Assembly: GCA_018831265.1 (NCBI GenBank)
Contig: JAHJCO010000019.1
Coordinates: 1 to 64,000, forward strand
DNA length: 64,000 bases
Reading direction: 5' to 3'
Source: Actinomycetota bacterium
GTDB taxonomy: Bacteria > Actinomycetota > Geothermincolia > Fen-727 > Anoxymicrobiaceae
The notes beneath the pieces are model-generated. The model ran no database searches. It was not told the DNA's origin and worked only from the letters and a program-made list of their open reading frames with translations. Positions 8,458 to 16,588 of the stretch are shown here, piece by piece. The position numbers and the translations under genes are program-made. The first letter of the stretch is position 1, and every line of letters starts with the position of its first letter.

Positions 8458-10704
8458 GTGGTGAGCGACTTCCTTCCCAAATGCACCGGACCGCTGGAGG
8501 CGGGGTACGAGCCCGCCGGCTGGGACGGCGCCACGCTGAGAGAGATGCTGGAGGCGAGCGAGAAGCTGACGGAGGAGACCGGCTGCTACTACGGCGTAAG
8601 CGAGCTCGCGCTGAAGGAGACCGACCCCATCCGCTACGAGAAGATATTCTCCAAGCTGAGGGGCGGCCTGGTGAACGCCCGCGAGACCGCCATGAACGTG
8701 TCGGCCTCGCCCATCGTGCAGGAGATAGGCGAGCTCTGCTTCGCGCTCTACACGCCCGAGGGGGACTCCGTCGCGCTCTCCACGGGCATAATCGTGCACG
8801 TGCACACCATGAGCGACGCGATAAAGTTCATGGTCCGCAACGACTACGAGATCAACCCCCGCATCAGGCGGGGAGACATCTTCTCCAACAACATCCCCAA
8901 GATCGGGGACGTGCACAACGCGGACGTCCAGACCTTCGTGCCCATCTTCTGGGAGGACGAGCTGGTGGGCTGGGCGGGGGGCGTTACCCACGTCACCGAC
9001 ATCGGGGCCTCGACCCCCGGGAACGTACCCGTCGGGCCCATCACCAGCTACGAGGACGGGCTCGACCTGACCGCCAACAAGATCGGCGAGTGCGACACCG
9101 TCTTCCGCGACCACGAGATCCGCTGCGAGCTGGGGGTGCGCACCCCCATGTTCTGGAAGCTGGACGAGCGCTGCAGGATCGCCGGCTGCCACATGGTAAG
9201 GGACGCGGTGGAACGAACCATCCGCGAGGAGGGAATAGAAACCTACAAGCAGTTCATCCGCGAGGCGATCGAGGACGGCAGGCGCACCTTCATCCAGCGG
9301 GTGAAGGAGCTGCTGATACCGGGCAGGTACTTCGCGCCCACCTTCAACATGCTGCTCTTCGCGGGCGAGAGGGGGCTGCCCGAGTACGCGGCGGTGGATA
9401 CCATGTCGCAGGCGCCGGTGGAGATGGTAATCGGCCCTGCGGGTGAGTTCCACATATCGTTCGACGGGGCGAACCGATGGGGCTACCACTCCTTCAACTG
9501 CCCGCCGTCCGCGATGCAGGGCGCCATCTGGGTGCTGCTCACCCAGACCATGATCCCCAACGACAAGGTCAACGACGGAGCCTACTTCGCGACCTCGAGC
9601 AACTTCCCGCCCTACACGATCTCTAACGCCACGGCCAAGGAGGCCGCCACCGGGGCGGCCTGGGGGTACCTCATCCCCGCCTTCACCGGGCTCATCCGCA
9701 ACATCTCGCGCGGGGTCTTCGCGCGCGGCTACGTCGAGGAGGTCCTGTCCAGCTACGCCATGACCATGAACGCCCTGCAGGGCGGGGGCAAGGACCAGTA
9801 CGGAAACGACACCGGGCTGCTCTCCTTCGAGCTGTCATGCGTTGGCGGGGGCGCGCGGGGCATCGCCGACGGCCTGGACTACGGGGCGGCCATGTGGAAC
9901 CCGGAGGGCGACATGGGGGACTGCGAGGTCTGGGAGCTCATCATGCCGCTGCTCTACCTGGGACGCGGTGTGAAGCCCAGCACCGCGGGCCCCGGGAAGT
10001 ACCGCGGCGGGTCCGGGTTCCAGTCCGTGTACGCCATCTGGAAGACGGTTGACCTGGTGATGCAGAACGCGGGGGACTCGGGGTGCTTCCCGTCGCCGGG
10101 CATCTTCGGCGGCTACCCATCGGCGTCGGGGTACCGGCACAACGTGCTCGGCACGGACCTGCTGGACAGGTTCAGGAAGCACCGGGCCTATCCGTCCCGC
10201 GAGGACGATCCTGCCGACTCCGAGATAACCGCGTGCTGCGACGGCGAGCACCTGTTCGACCGCAGGACCATGAACTACCCCTACAGGATGAAGCACGGGG
10301 ACATCTACTACTCCTGGTACAGGGGAGGGGGCGGCCTGGGCGACCCCCTGGAGCGCGAGCCCGACCGCATAGAGGCCGACCTCGACGGCGATTACCTGCT
10401 GCCCCGCTACGCCGCCTCCGTCTACGGCGCGGTGGCGGAGTGCGACCCGGAGGGCTTCTGGCGGGTGGACCCGGATGCCACGGCCCGGCGCCGCCGGGAG
10501 ATCAGGGAGATGAGGGCGCGGCGCGCGGTGCCCGTCTCCGAGTACCTCGCCTCGGAGAAGGCCAGGGTACTGGAAGGTCGAATCGCGAAGGAGACCCGCA
10601 GGATGTACAACGAGTCACTGGAGCTGTCCACCTGGTGGAGGGAGTGGTTCCTGGAGTTCTGGGGGCTTCCCGACGACTTCCGATTCGAGGAGGGGGGTGA
10701 GTAG
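8458..10704 (+). CDS. acxB: Acetone carboxylase alpha subunit (hydantoinase B-like)
   Basis: 748 residues, directly after the acxA stop. Two adjacent GTG codons (8458 and 8461) can serve as start, behind an AAAGGGGG tract. Hydantoinase_B family features include GDIFSNNIPKIGDVHNADVQ (about residues 140-160), which carries metal-ligand type residues, GGVTHVTDIG, and a glycine-rich C-terminal half with GPGKYRGGSGFQ. Length and gene order match acxABC. The family subunit carries the carboxylation site with Mn in characterised acetone carboxylase; that detail is family knowledge, not seen here. Confidence 0.87.
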   Translation: MVSDFLPKCTGPLEAGYEPAGWDGATLREMLEASEKLTEETGCYYGVSELALKETDPIRYEKIFSKLRGGLVNARETAMNVSASPIVQEIGELCFALYTPEGDSVALSTGIIVHVHTMSDAIKFMVRNDYEINPRIRRGDIFSNNIPKIGDVHNADVQTFVPIFWEDELVGWAGGVTHVTDIGASTPGNVPVGPITSYEDGLDLTANKIGECDTVFRDHEIRCELGVRTPMFWKLDERCRIAGCHMVRDAVERTIREEGIETYKQFIREAIEDGRRTFIQRVKELLIPGRYFAPTFNMLLFAGERGLPEYAAVDTMSQAPVEMVIGPAGEFHISFDGANRWGYHSFNCPPSAMQGAIWVLLTQTMIPNDKVNDGAYFATSSNFPPYTISNATAKEAATGAAWGYLIPAFTGLIRNISRGVFARGYVEEVLSSYAMTMNALQGGGKDQYGNDTGLLSFELSCVGGGARGIADGLDYGAAMWNPEGDMGDCEVWELIMPLLYLGRGVKPSTAGPGKYRGGSGFQSVYAIWKTVDLVMQNAGDSGCFPSPGIFGGYPSASGYRHNVLGTDLLDRFRKHRAYPSREDDPADSEITACCDGEHLFDRRTMNYPYRMKHGDIYYSWYRGGGGLGDPLEREPDRIEADLDGDYLLPRYAASVYGAVAECDPEGFWRVDPDATARRRREIREMRARRAVPVSEYLASEKARVLEGRIAKETRRMYNESLELSTWWREWFLEFWGLPDDFRFEEGGE

Positions 10705-10705
10705 C

Positions 10706-11194
10706 ATGCCGACCTACGACCGCGAGACCATCGAGAGCCTCATCGACGGCACGCTGCCCTGGGCTGACGCCCGGGCGATAATGAGCTCGTTCAAGGACCC
10801 CGGCCGGTTCGACACCTACGTGGCCATCCTGCAGGACCGCGTGCCGTGGGAGGATCGCATACTACTGCCGCTGGCACTGCACCTCTACATCGTCCAGAAG
10901 CCGGACGGGGCGAGGGTGGTGAAGTGTGACTGCGGGCACGAGTTCGGCGATTACCACGCCAACTGGAAGCTCTCCGCCAACGTGTTCGTTCGCGACAGCG
11001 ACGAGACCCTGCAGGAGGTGTACCCGCCGCTCATGCACTCCGACCCGGACTGGATCGTGCTGCGCGAGTACTACTGCCCGGGGTGCGACACCCAGCTCGA
11101 GGTGGAGGCGGTCCCCCACGGGTACCCCGTGATATTCGACTTCCAGCCGGACCTCGAGACCTTTTATTCCGAGTGGCTCGGGCGCGAGCTTTGA
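10706..11194 (+). CDS. acxC: Acetone carboxylase gamma subunit
   Basis: 162 residues from ATG 10706; a GTG at 10697 would overlap acxB and add three residues. Two Cys pairs, CDCGH (C74, C76) and CPGC (C124, C127), form the expected zinc site. The blocks NWKLSANVFVRD, YPPLMHSDPDWIVLREYYC and YPVIFDF match the Acetone_carb_G family. This subunit is what separates acetone or acetophenone carboxylases from plain hydantoinases. The TGA stop (11192-11194) lies inside the palindromic repeat that begins at 11191, so the original C-terminus may have been altered. Confidence 0.88.
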   Translation: MPTYDRETIESLIDGTLPWADARAIMSSFKDPGRFDTYVAILQDRVPWEDRILLPLALHLYIVQKPDGARVVKCDCGHEFGDYHANWKLSANVFVRDSDETLQEVYPPLMHSDPDWIVLREYYCPGCDTQLEVEAVPHGYPVIFDFQPDLETFYSEWLGREL

Positions 11195-11245
11195 GGCGGG
11201 GCTCTCAGCCCCGCATGTGGATATTGAGGCGGGGCTCTTGAGCCC
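11191..11245. repeat. REP-like repeat, TTGAGGCGGGGC type
   Basis: Two consecutive hairpin units, TTGAGGCGGGGC followed by its complementary GCCCCGC half, at 11191-11214 and 11224-11247. The same family is found at 33641-33696 and 46274-46367. The first unit contains the acxC stop codon. Confidence 0.75.
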
Positions 11246-11271
11246 CGTATGACCGGGAAAGGAGGCGCGAG

Positions 11272-11676
11272 ATGAAGGCGTTCAGCAGGGAGTGGATAGA
11301 CACGCTGGCCGAGAAGCTCAAGAACGACGAGGAGTACCAGAAGGCGGCCGTCGGCTTCGACGCCGTCTTCCAGTTCATCGTCGAGCCGGAGCCGGACAGG
11401 GGCATCGCCGAGCGCAGGGAGGTCGGCATCGTCCTGCCCACCTGCGACGAGACCTGGGAGGGCCTGCGCGACGACGCCAACTACGTCATGAGCGGCAGGT
11501 ACGGGGTCTACGTCGACGTGCTCACAGGCGCGATGGGGGCTACCAAGGCGATCACCATGCGCAAGCTCAAAGTGAAGGGCAACCTGGCGAACCTGCTCAA
11601 GTACAAGCGCGCGATCGACCGCTACGTCGAGGTGCTGGGCGAGGTGGAGTCGGAGTTCGAGGGGGACTACGCCTAG
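11272..11676 (+). CDS. SCP2 sterol-carrier-like domain protein
   Basis: 134 residues, preceded by GGAAAGGAGG at a good distance. The whole protein looks like one small alpha/beta domain with the SCP2-like pattern of an early strand (AVFQFIVEP) and a late helix (GNLANLLKYKRAIDRYVEVLGEVE). Such proteins bind hydrophobic ligands. It follows acxABC after a repeat and on the same strand, so it may be in the same transcript and could handle a hydrophobic substrate or product. The assignment is by overall resemblance and is moderate. Confidence 0.6.
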   Translation: MKAFSREWIDTLAEKLKNDEEYQKAAVGFDAVFQFIVEPEPDRGIAERREVGIVLPTCDETWEGLRDDANYVMSGRYGVYVDVLTGAMGATKAITMRKLKVKGNLANLLKYKRAIDRYVEVLGEVESEFEGDYA

Positions 11677-11681
11677 TGGGT

Positions 11682-12473
11682 CTACTCGCCGGGGGCGGGC
11701 TGTACGACGGGTGCGGGCCGCAGGGATTCCTTGAGCTGCTGATAGATCGGGACTGGCATGAGGTGGTACGCTTCGGATATCTCGCTCTCGGCGTCCTCGG
11801 TGCCGCCGGCCAGCGAGTACTCGTAGGCCAGGAAGTAGCGGGCCAGGTGATTTCTCGAGTCCAGCTTCAGGGCCCGGGCCAGCATCTTCATCCTCTTCTT
11901 CGTAGAGTAGCGGTACGCCCTGGTGCTCTCGAACTCGATGGTGATATCGATGCAGGATGCCTGCTTGGCCGATAACCCGGTCCAGTAGGAGTCGGAGGGG
12001 CCCAGCGGAGCCCTGTAGTAGGTGACCGGTTTCTCGGCCATCAACCGCATCCTCTTCCTGGCGACGACAAAGGTGTAGAGGAACGAGAAGAGGGTGAACG
12101 GGCTGAGCAGGCCGGCAAGCACCCAGTTCTTCACGCTGAACGCCGCCTTCTCCGCGAGGTTTGCCAGGACCACCAGGTAGGCGAGGAAGCACACCCCGGT
12201 GATGATGAATACGACCTTGGCGACGCTCGCGGTGCTGTCACCCTCACTGGCGATGGACTGGATGGCGATGTTCCCGCCCATGCTGGCCACCAGCGATGCG
12301 ATTGCGACCGCGAGGTAGATGTTGAAGGCCTTCCTGGCACGGGCGGGAGAGGGGTCTACGGGCATAGGCGTGGAGGCGGGCGCTCCGCACCCGGCGCAGT
12401 AATTGGCGCCGACGGGGTTCACCGCGCCGCAGTTCCAGCACGCCTTGACCGCCGCCGTCGCTTCCTCAACCAT
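11682..12473 (-). CDS. Zinc-ribbon membrane protein
   Basis: 263 residues. An N-terminal zinc ribbon (CWNCGAVNPVGANYCAGCG, residues 12-30) is followed by a short linker and three or four hydrophobic helices between about residues 48 and 145. A C-terminal soluble region has helical, TPR-like segments (RALKLDSRNHLARYFLAYEY) and a proline-rich tail. No catalytic motif. It converges on the SCP2-like gene with 5 bases between the stops. Function unknown. Confidence 0.75.
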   Translation of the reverse strand: MVEEATAAVKACWNCGAVNPVGANYCAGCGAPASTPMPVDPSPARARKAFNIYLAVAIASLVASMGGNIAIQSIASEGDSTASVAKVVFIITGVCFLAYLVVLANLAEKAAFSVKNWVLAGLLSPFTLFSFLYTFVVARKRMRLMAEKPVTYYRAPLGPSDSYWTGLSAKQASCIDITIEFESTRAYRYSTKKRMKMLARALKLDSRNHLARYFLAYEYSLAGGTEDAESEISEAYHLMPVPIYQQLKESLRPAPVVQPAPGE

Positions 12474-12527
12474 GTTCAGATTATACGTGAATAGAACGGG
12501 GGTCAGGCAGGGTTCGATTCACCTGCC

Positions 12528-13448
12528 TCAGCGCTCGCCGGGGTCGATGACAGCCTCGATGCGCGAGGCGGACTTCATGCGCAGCAGCAGCAGGCCCGCC
12601 GCGATTATGAGTGCCGCCCCGCAGTAGTCCTGCCAGTGGGGCGCCTGGCCCAGGAATATCGCCCCGAAGACGGTCGCGCTGACCGGCTCTATGTAGGAGA
12701 GGATGGCCGCATCCTGGGCCTTCACCCGGCGCAGCGCGTAGATGTAGGAGAGCCCGGCCGCCCCGATGCTCACGACCCCGAACACCGCGAGGACGGCCCA
12801 TCCCTTCCCGCTCACCGTGGCGGCCCCGGGGATGCCGAAGGCCGCGTAGACCAGGGCGCATACCCCGTTGGTGTAGAGCCCCACGGTGATCGGGCTCGCG
12901 CCCTGCTCGAGCAGCCTCTTCCAGGTTATCATCAGCATCGCCCAGAAGACCGCGGAGCCGAATGCGAGCAGGGAGCCCGCCAGCGCGGAGTCCCCGGACC
13001 CCCCCGACTGGCCCCACGCCAGCAGGCCGGTCCCGGCCAGCGCTATCGCCAGGCAGACCAGCGTGGTCCCCTCGAGCCTCTCGGCCAGGAACACAGGGGC
13101 GAGGAGGGCCACGAACACCGGCGACAGGTACATGATGAAGGTGGCGGTCCCTATCGAGACCGTGTTGTAGGCCTTGAAGGCGCAGATGGTGAACGCGGCC
13201 GTGGCCAGGCCGCTCGCGACAAGCAGCAGCGGTTGACCCGAGGGCCTGAAGAGCGCCGGCTTCCTCACCGCCAGTATCAGCGCCACGAAGAACGCCGAGG
13301 CGAATACCGAGCGCCAGAACACCAGCACCTGCTCGTGCCCCGCCAGTCCCGTCCAGTGCACCAGCACCCCGCTCATCCCCCACACCACCGGTGCCACGCA
13401 GATGAGCGCGTAGGGCAGCCAGGAGACCGGCTCTTCTACTTCATCCAT
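12528..13448 (-). CDS. EamA/DMT-family transporter
   Basis: 306 residues with about ten hydrophobic helices in two homologous halves, as in EamA permeases. Characteristic stretches are CVAPVVWGMSGVLVHW (helix 1), SPVFVALLAPVFLAERL (end of the first half) and YIEPVSATVFGAIFLGQAP (end of the second half). Exports or imports small metabolites; substrate unknown. It is separated by about 110 bases from the thiolase gene upstream, and that gap contains a terminator. Confidence 0.85.
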   Translation of the reverse strand: MDEVEEPVSWLPYALICVAPVVWGMSGVLVHWTGLAGHEQVLVFWRSVFASAFFVALILAVRKPALFRPSGQPLLLVASGLATAAFTICAFKAYNTVSIGTATFIMYLSPVFVALLAPVFLAERLEGTTLVCLAIALAGTGLLAWGQSGGSGDSALAGSLLAFGSAVFWAMLMITWKRLLEQGASPITVGLYTNGVCALVYAAFGIPGAATVSGKGWAVLAVFGVVSIGAAGLSYIYALRRVKAQDAAILSYIEPVSATVFGAIFLGQAPHWQDYCGAALIIAAGLLLLRMKSASRIEAVIDPGER

Positions 13449-13494
13449 GGCGGTCCTGCCTCTCGTGCCTCGGCGCCCGCCGCCGCGCGCTTCT

Positions 13495-13532
13495 CAAAAG
13501 AGAAGGGCCGCGACGCGAAAGGCCGCGGCCCT
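13495..13532 (-). terminator. Intrinsic terminator after the thiolase gene
   Basis: Read on the minus strand: a 9-bp perfect stem AGGGCCGCG / CGCGGCCCT (13504-13532) followed by TTCTCTTTTG. It lies 26 bases past the thiolase stop. Confidence 0.75.
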
Positions 13533-13557
13533 CGTATGAGTCAAACTTGCGCTGATG

Positions 13558-14754
13558 CTACATCTTCTCGATGATCACCGTTCCGCCCTGGCCGCCGCCG
13601 CCGCACAGCGTCGCCGCGCCGTACCGGCCGCCCTCCTGCTTCAGGATGCGGGCGAGCGTCCCGGTGATGCGCGGGCCCGAAGCGGCCAGCGGATGGCCTA
13701 TGGCGACCGCGCCGCCGTGCACGTTGACCCGCTCCGGGTCCAGGCCCAGCTCCTTTATGCCGTACAGGGCGACTATGGAGAAGGCCTCGTTTATCTCCCA
13801 GAAGTCTATGTCCTTGACCTCCAGGCCGGCCATCGCAAGCGCCTTCTTCGACGCCGGCACGGGGCCCGCGCCCATTATGCTGGGGTCGACCCCCGCCCAG
13901 CCCATGGAGACAATCCTCGCCAGCGGCTCGAGACCCATCGCGCTCGCCTTCTCCGCGCTCATAAGCAGGACCGAGGAGCACCCGGCGTTCAAGGGGGACG
14001 AGTTGCCGGCGGTTATCTGGCCCTCGGGGTTGAACGCGGGCTTCAGGCCGGCCAGGCCCTCCAGGGTCGTGTCCCCGCGGACGGAGAGGTCCCTGTCCAC
14101 CAGCATCATGCTGCCGTCTTCCTGCTCGACCTCCAGCGGGAGCAGCTCGTCGGTGAAGTAGCCCGCCTCGAAGGCCGCCGCGGCTTTCCTGTGGCTGCCC
14201 AGCGACCACTCGTCCATCTGCTCGCGGGTGAAGTCGGTCATCTTCCACAACTTCTCCGCGGTGAGACCCATGGAAAGCGCGGTCTGCAGCTCGTACTTGC
14301 TCAGGTTGGGATCCGAGAAGAACCTCGGGCTCACCTGCAGGAGGTCGGTGTTGAAGCGGGCGTCCAGCGGCACGTGGGTCATGTGCTCCATGCCCGACGC
14401 TATGCAGACCTCGGAGTAGCCGAGCATTATCTCCATGGCACACTGGTGCAGGGCGCTCATCCCGGAGATGCAGACCCTGTCGATCGCCTGGGCCGGAACC
14501 TCGAAGGGGAGCTCGGCCAGCATGACCAGCACCCGTCCGCCCATCTGGAAGTTCTCGCGCATCTGCAGGGAGCATCCGGTTATCACGTCGCCGAGGTCCA
14601 TCGGGTCCACTTTGTTGCGTTTGATGAGCTCCTTGACCACCATCGCCAGCGCCTCGTCCATGCGCTGCTTGTTGTAGGCGTCCCTCTCCGGCTGCGCCGG
14701 GCGCGAGCGCGAGAAAGGCACCCTGAGCATGTCCACTATCACGGCATCCTTCAT
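13558..14754 (-). CDS. Thiolase (acetyl-CoA acetyltransferase family)
   Basis: 398 residues, full length. Nucleophilic Cys95 lies in RVCISGMSALHQCA. The motifs NEAFSIVALYG, GGAVAIGHPLAASGPR (catalytic His) and CGGGGQGG (C-terminal catalytic Cys) are all present. Thiolases cleave or form beta-ketoacyl-CoA in the cytoplasm. With acetone carboxylase 3 kb away, acetoacetyl-CoA is an attractive substrate, although no CoA-transferase or ligase to make it is in the window. A palindromic repeat lies just upstream of the start. Confidence 0.88.
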   Translation of the reverse strand: MKDAVIVDMLRVPFSRSRPAQPERDAYNKQRMDEALAMVVKELIKRNKVDPMDLGDVITGCSLQMRENFQMGGRVLVMLAELPFEVPAQAIDRVCISGMSALHQCAMEIMLGYSEVCIASGMEHMTHVPLDARFNTDLLQVSPRFFSDPNLSKYELQTALSMGLTAEKLWKMTDFTREQMDEWSLGSHRKAAAAFEAGYFTDELLPLEVEQEDGSMMLVDRDLSVRGDTTLEGLAGLKPAFNPEGQITAGNSSPLNAGCSSVLLMSAEKASAMGLEPLARIVSMGWAGVDPSIMGAGPVPASKKALAMAGLEVKDIDFWEINEAFSIVALYGIKELGLDPERVNVHGGAVAIGHPLAASGPRITGTLARILKQEGGRYGAATLCGGGGQGGTVIIEKM

Positions 14755-14772
14755 CGTCTACCTCCTTGGCCT

Positions 14773-14798
14773 GTGCAAAAGGGTCAGGCACTTTTGCA
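14773..14798. repeat. REP-like palindrome, GTGCAAAAGGGTCAGGCAC type
   Basis: GTGCAAAAG and CTTTTGCAC arms around GGTCAGGCA, 19 bases upstream of the thiolase start. Same family as 29036-29060. Confidence 0.75.
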
Positions 14799-14828
14799 CC
14801 AACTTGCAATGTGGGCGCGGATATTCTA

Positions 14829-15602
14829 TCAGGACGCGGGGTGGCCCGCGGGTTTGCGGCTGACATAGAGGTCCTCGGTCACGTCCAGGCCCAGGCGGCC
14901 CACGTCGGCTTCGCTGAACCTCTCCACGAAGGGGACCACGTCAACGGAGAACCCCGCCCTCTCCAGCAAACTGTCGAAGTCGCGCCCGTAGCCCCGTATG
15001 TGGTCCTCGTAGGTCAGGATGTCCTCGGCCTCCTGCCCTGTAAGCTCGCTTCGCTCGACTGTCACATCGCAGCGTATCGGCACGCTGATGACGGCGGTAC
15101 CTCCCGGCTTGAGGACGCGGAACATCTCGGAGAGGGCCTTCTCGTCGTCGTCCACGTGCTCCAGTACGTGGTAGCAGAACAGCCAGTCGAACTCGCCCGA
15201 CGGAAGGTCCAGGCCCCGTATGTCCATGTGCCTCATGGCCATCGGCGAGGCGATGTCGACGGACAGGTAGTCCACCAGGGGGAAGGACCGGCAGAACTCC
15301 TGGAACGCCCAGGTGGGGGCGATGTCCAGGGCCCGGACGGCCCTTCCGCGGCCGAAGTCGGTCTCGTCGCTCAGCCACCGGCAGAGGAGGCGGTAACGCT
15401 CGAAGGAAAGGCACCGCGGGCAGCGCGCGCTTCCGTACGGCGAGAAGAGGAAGTGCCTGAAGGACAGGCCGCAGCACGAGCACATGACCCTGTCCCCTTT
15501 GAAGATCAGGGTGCGCGCGGAGCCCAGGGCCTCCTTTACCGGGTAGCGAGGGGGACCCTGCCCGTTCTCTATCCTCACCGGCCTCGACAGCCGTACTCTC
15601 AT
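14829..15602 (-). CDS. SAM-dependent methyltransferase with zinc ribbon
   Basis: 257 residues. An N-terminal four-Cys zinc ribbon (CSCCG ... CPRC, residues 41-60) precedes a class I methyltransferase core. There is a degenerate motif I (RALDIAPTWAFQEF), then a later acidic site (YLSVDI), DLPSGEFDWLFCYHVLEHVDDD (motif IV and the HVLEH helix), and FRVLKPGGTAVISVPI (motif VI). This type is often found in polysaccharide or lipid modification loci. It is not in an obvious operon; substrate unknown. Confidence 0.82.
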   Translation of the reverse strand: MRVRLSRPVRIENGQGPPRYPVKEALGSARTLIFKGDRVMCSCCGLSFRHFLFSPYGSARCPRCLSFERYRLLCRWLSDETDFGRGRAVRALDIAPTWAFQEFCRSFPLVDYLSVDIASPMAMRHMDIRGLDLPSGEFDWLFCYHVLEHVDDDEKALSEMFRVLKPGGTAVISVPIRCDVTVERSELTGQEAEDILTYEDHIRGYGRDFDSLLERAGFSVDVVPFVERFSEADVGRLGLDVTEDLYVSRKPAGHPAS

Positions 15603-15984
15603 CGAAACAGCGTCCTTGCTCGATGGCCAACGCCGCAGAATCTTACCACATCCCCAGCGAACATCCGAAGGGAGCGGTCAATCAACCCTTGGACGAAACG
15701 GGGGGTCAGACACTTGCAGTGCCGTTGGATTACGCCGATTCATACAACCGGGGGGGTCCGACGTTTGCAGTGCTGTTGGAGCACGTCACACTACCTGTGG
15801 AAGCAATGCAATGAAAACGTCTGACGCCCCTCTATTCTTGAAATGAACGCAATGAAAGTGTCTGACGCCCCTCTATACTTGAAATATCTCTTTCACAGCG
15901 TTTTTACGCCGGCGGAACGTAAGATTAACGCCCGCAGCCGAGACTGATTAGTAGGAGTCCAGCAGTCTCACGGAGGCGGTCAAG
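15603..15984. other. Intergenic region filled with nested repeats
   Basis: No credible gene. The interval holds two copies of GGGGGTCAGACACTTGCAGT-type sequence and two inverted counterparts (listed separately), then a short AT-richer stretch before the next gene's GGAGG. Confidence 0.7.
15701..15885. repeat. Nested REP-like elements
   Basis: Left arms GGGGGTCAGACACTTGCAGT (15701) and GGGGGTCCGACGTTTGCAGT (15752) are followed by right arms GCAATGAAAACGTCTGACGC (about 15806) and GCAATGAAAGTGTCTGACGC (about 15849). The arms are imperfect inverses, so two copies appear nested or tandemly duplicated. Confidence 0.65.
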
Positions 15985-16473
15985 ATGAACGGCAGATCGG
16001 ACAGGGGACACGAGCAGACCCTCCTCGAGCGGAACGGGCGACTCGACACCTCGGAGGCCGTGAACGAGCTGGCCGGCGAGCTTTCCGACAGGATGTGGCC
16101 CGCGTCGACTGAGGTCCAGCTGACGACCATGCTTCCGGACCTGGAATACCCCGAGTGCGACTTCCACCGGATAATGGAGATACTGCTCACCCGGGCGCTG
16201 GGCGCGTCGCCGAGACCGGACGAGGCGGTCGCGGTGGTCGGTTGCCGCTCGGATACGCACTTCACCATGTTCTCGGTGCACTCCTCGGGGGTCGGGGCTT
16301 TCGCGGGGAACAACGGGGGGTCCTGCCTGGTCTCGGAGGTGAAAGCGCTGGTGGAGGCCAACGGCGGTCGCTTCTGGGTGGACAGGGCGTTCGGACCGGG
16401 CTCCACGGCGTTCTTCACGATACCCACCCGCAAGAACGGCCACCAAATCCTCTCCCACGACACGAGGTGGTAG
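15985..16473 (+). CDS. Orphan HATPase-like domain protein, degenerate
   Basis: 162 residues, with GGAGG upstream of the ATG. The C-terminal part resembles the end of a histidine-kinase ATPase domain (VKALVEANGGRFWVDRAFGPGSTAFFTIPT). The region DFHRIMEILLTRALGA sits where the ATP-binding N box (usually N..NA) should be but lacks the asparagines, and no clear DxGxG box is visible. There is no dimerisation/His domain and no membrane helix. It is probably a non-catalytic or decayed regulatory domain. Stand-alone and flanked by repeat-rich DNA. Confidence 0.6.
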   Translation: MNGRSDRGHEQTLLERNGRLDTSEAVNELAGELSDRMWPASTEVQLTTMLPDLEYPECDFHRIMEILLTRALGASPRPDEAVAVVGCRSDTHFTMFSVHSSGVGAFAGNNGGSCLVSEVKALVEANGGRFWVDRAFGPGSTAFFTIPTRKNGHQILSHDTRW

Positions 16474-16485
16474 CCGCCTAATAAC

Positions 16486-16584
16486 GGTGCCAGGCACATT
16501 AGTTCCGGAGTATTAGCCCTCGAAGACGATTACTTCATCAGGGGAAACCGGGCTAATAACATAAGGGCTAATGTGCCTGGCACC
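16486..16584. mobile_element. 99-bp MITE-like element, copy 1
   Basis: Perfect 17-base terminal inverted repeats GGTGCCAGGCACATTAG / CTAATGTGCCTGGCACC, with inner inverted TATTAGC/GCTAATA motifs. A second 99-bp copy with identical ends and a similar but inverted interior lies at 25971-26069. No coding capacity. Confidence 0.8.
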
Positions 16585-16588
16585 TGTA

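Noticed and set aside
7954..9489. Long minus-strand frame (511 codons) under acxA/acxB
   Set aside because: High-GC shadow: low complexity in His/Val/Arg, no family features, while the plus strand encodes clear acetone carboxylase subunits.
12500..12527. GGGGGTCAGGCAGGGTTCGATTCACC, possible REP copy or tRNA T-arm
   Set aside because: Only the first 10 bases match the repeat family and no tRNA can be folded; left unannotated.
13555..15824. Long plus-strand frames opposite the thiolase and methyltransferase
   Set aside because: Shadows of well-supported minus-strand genes.
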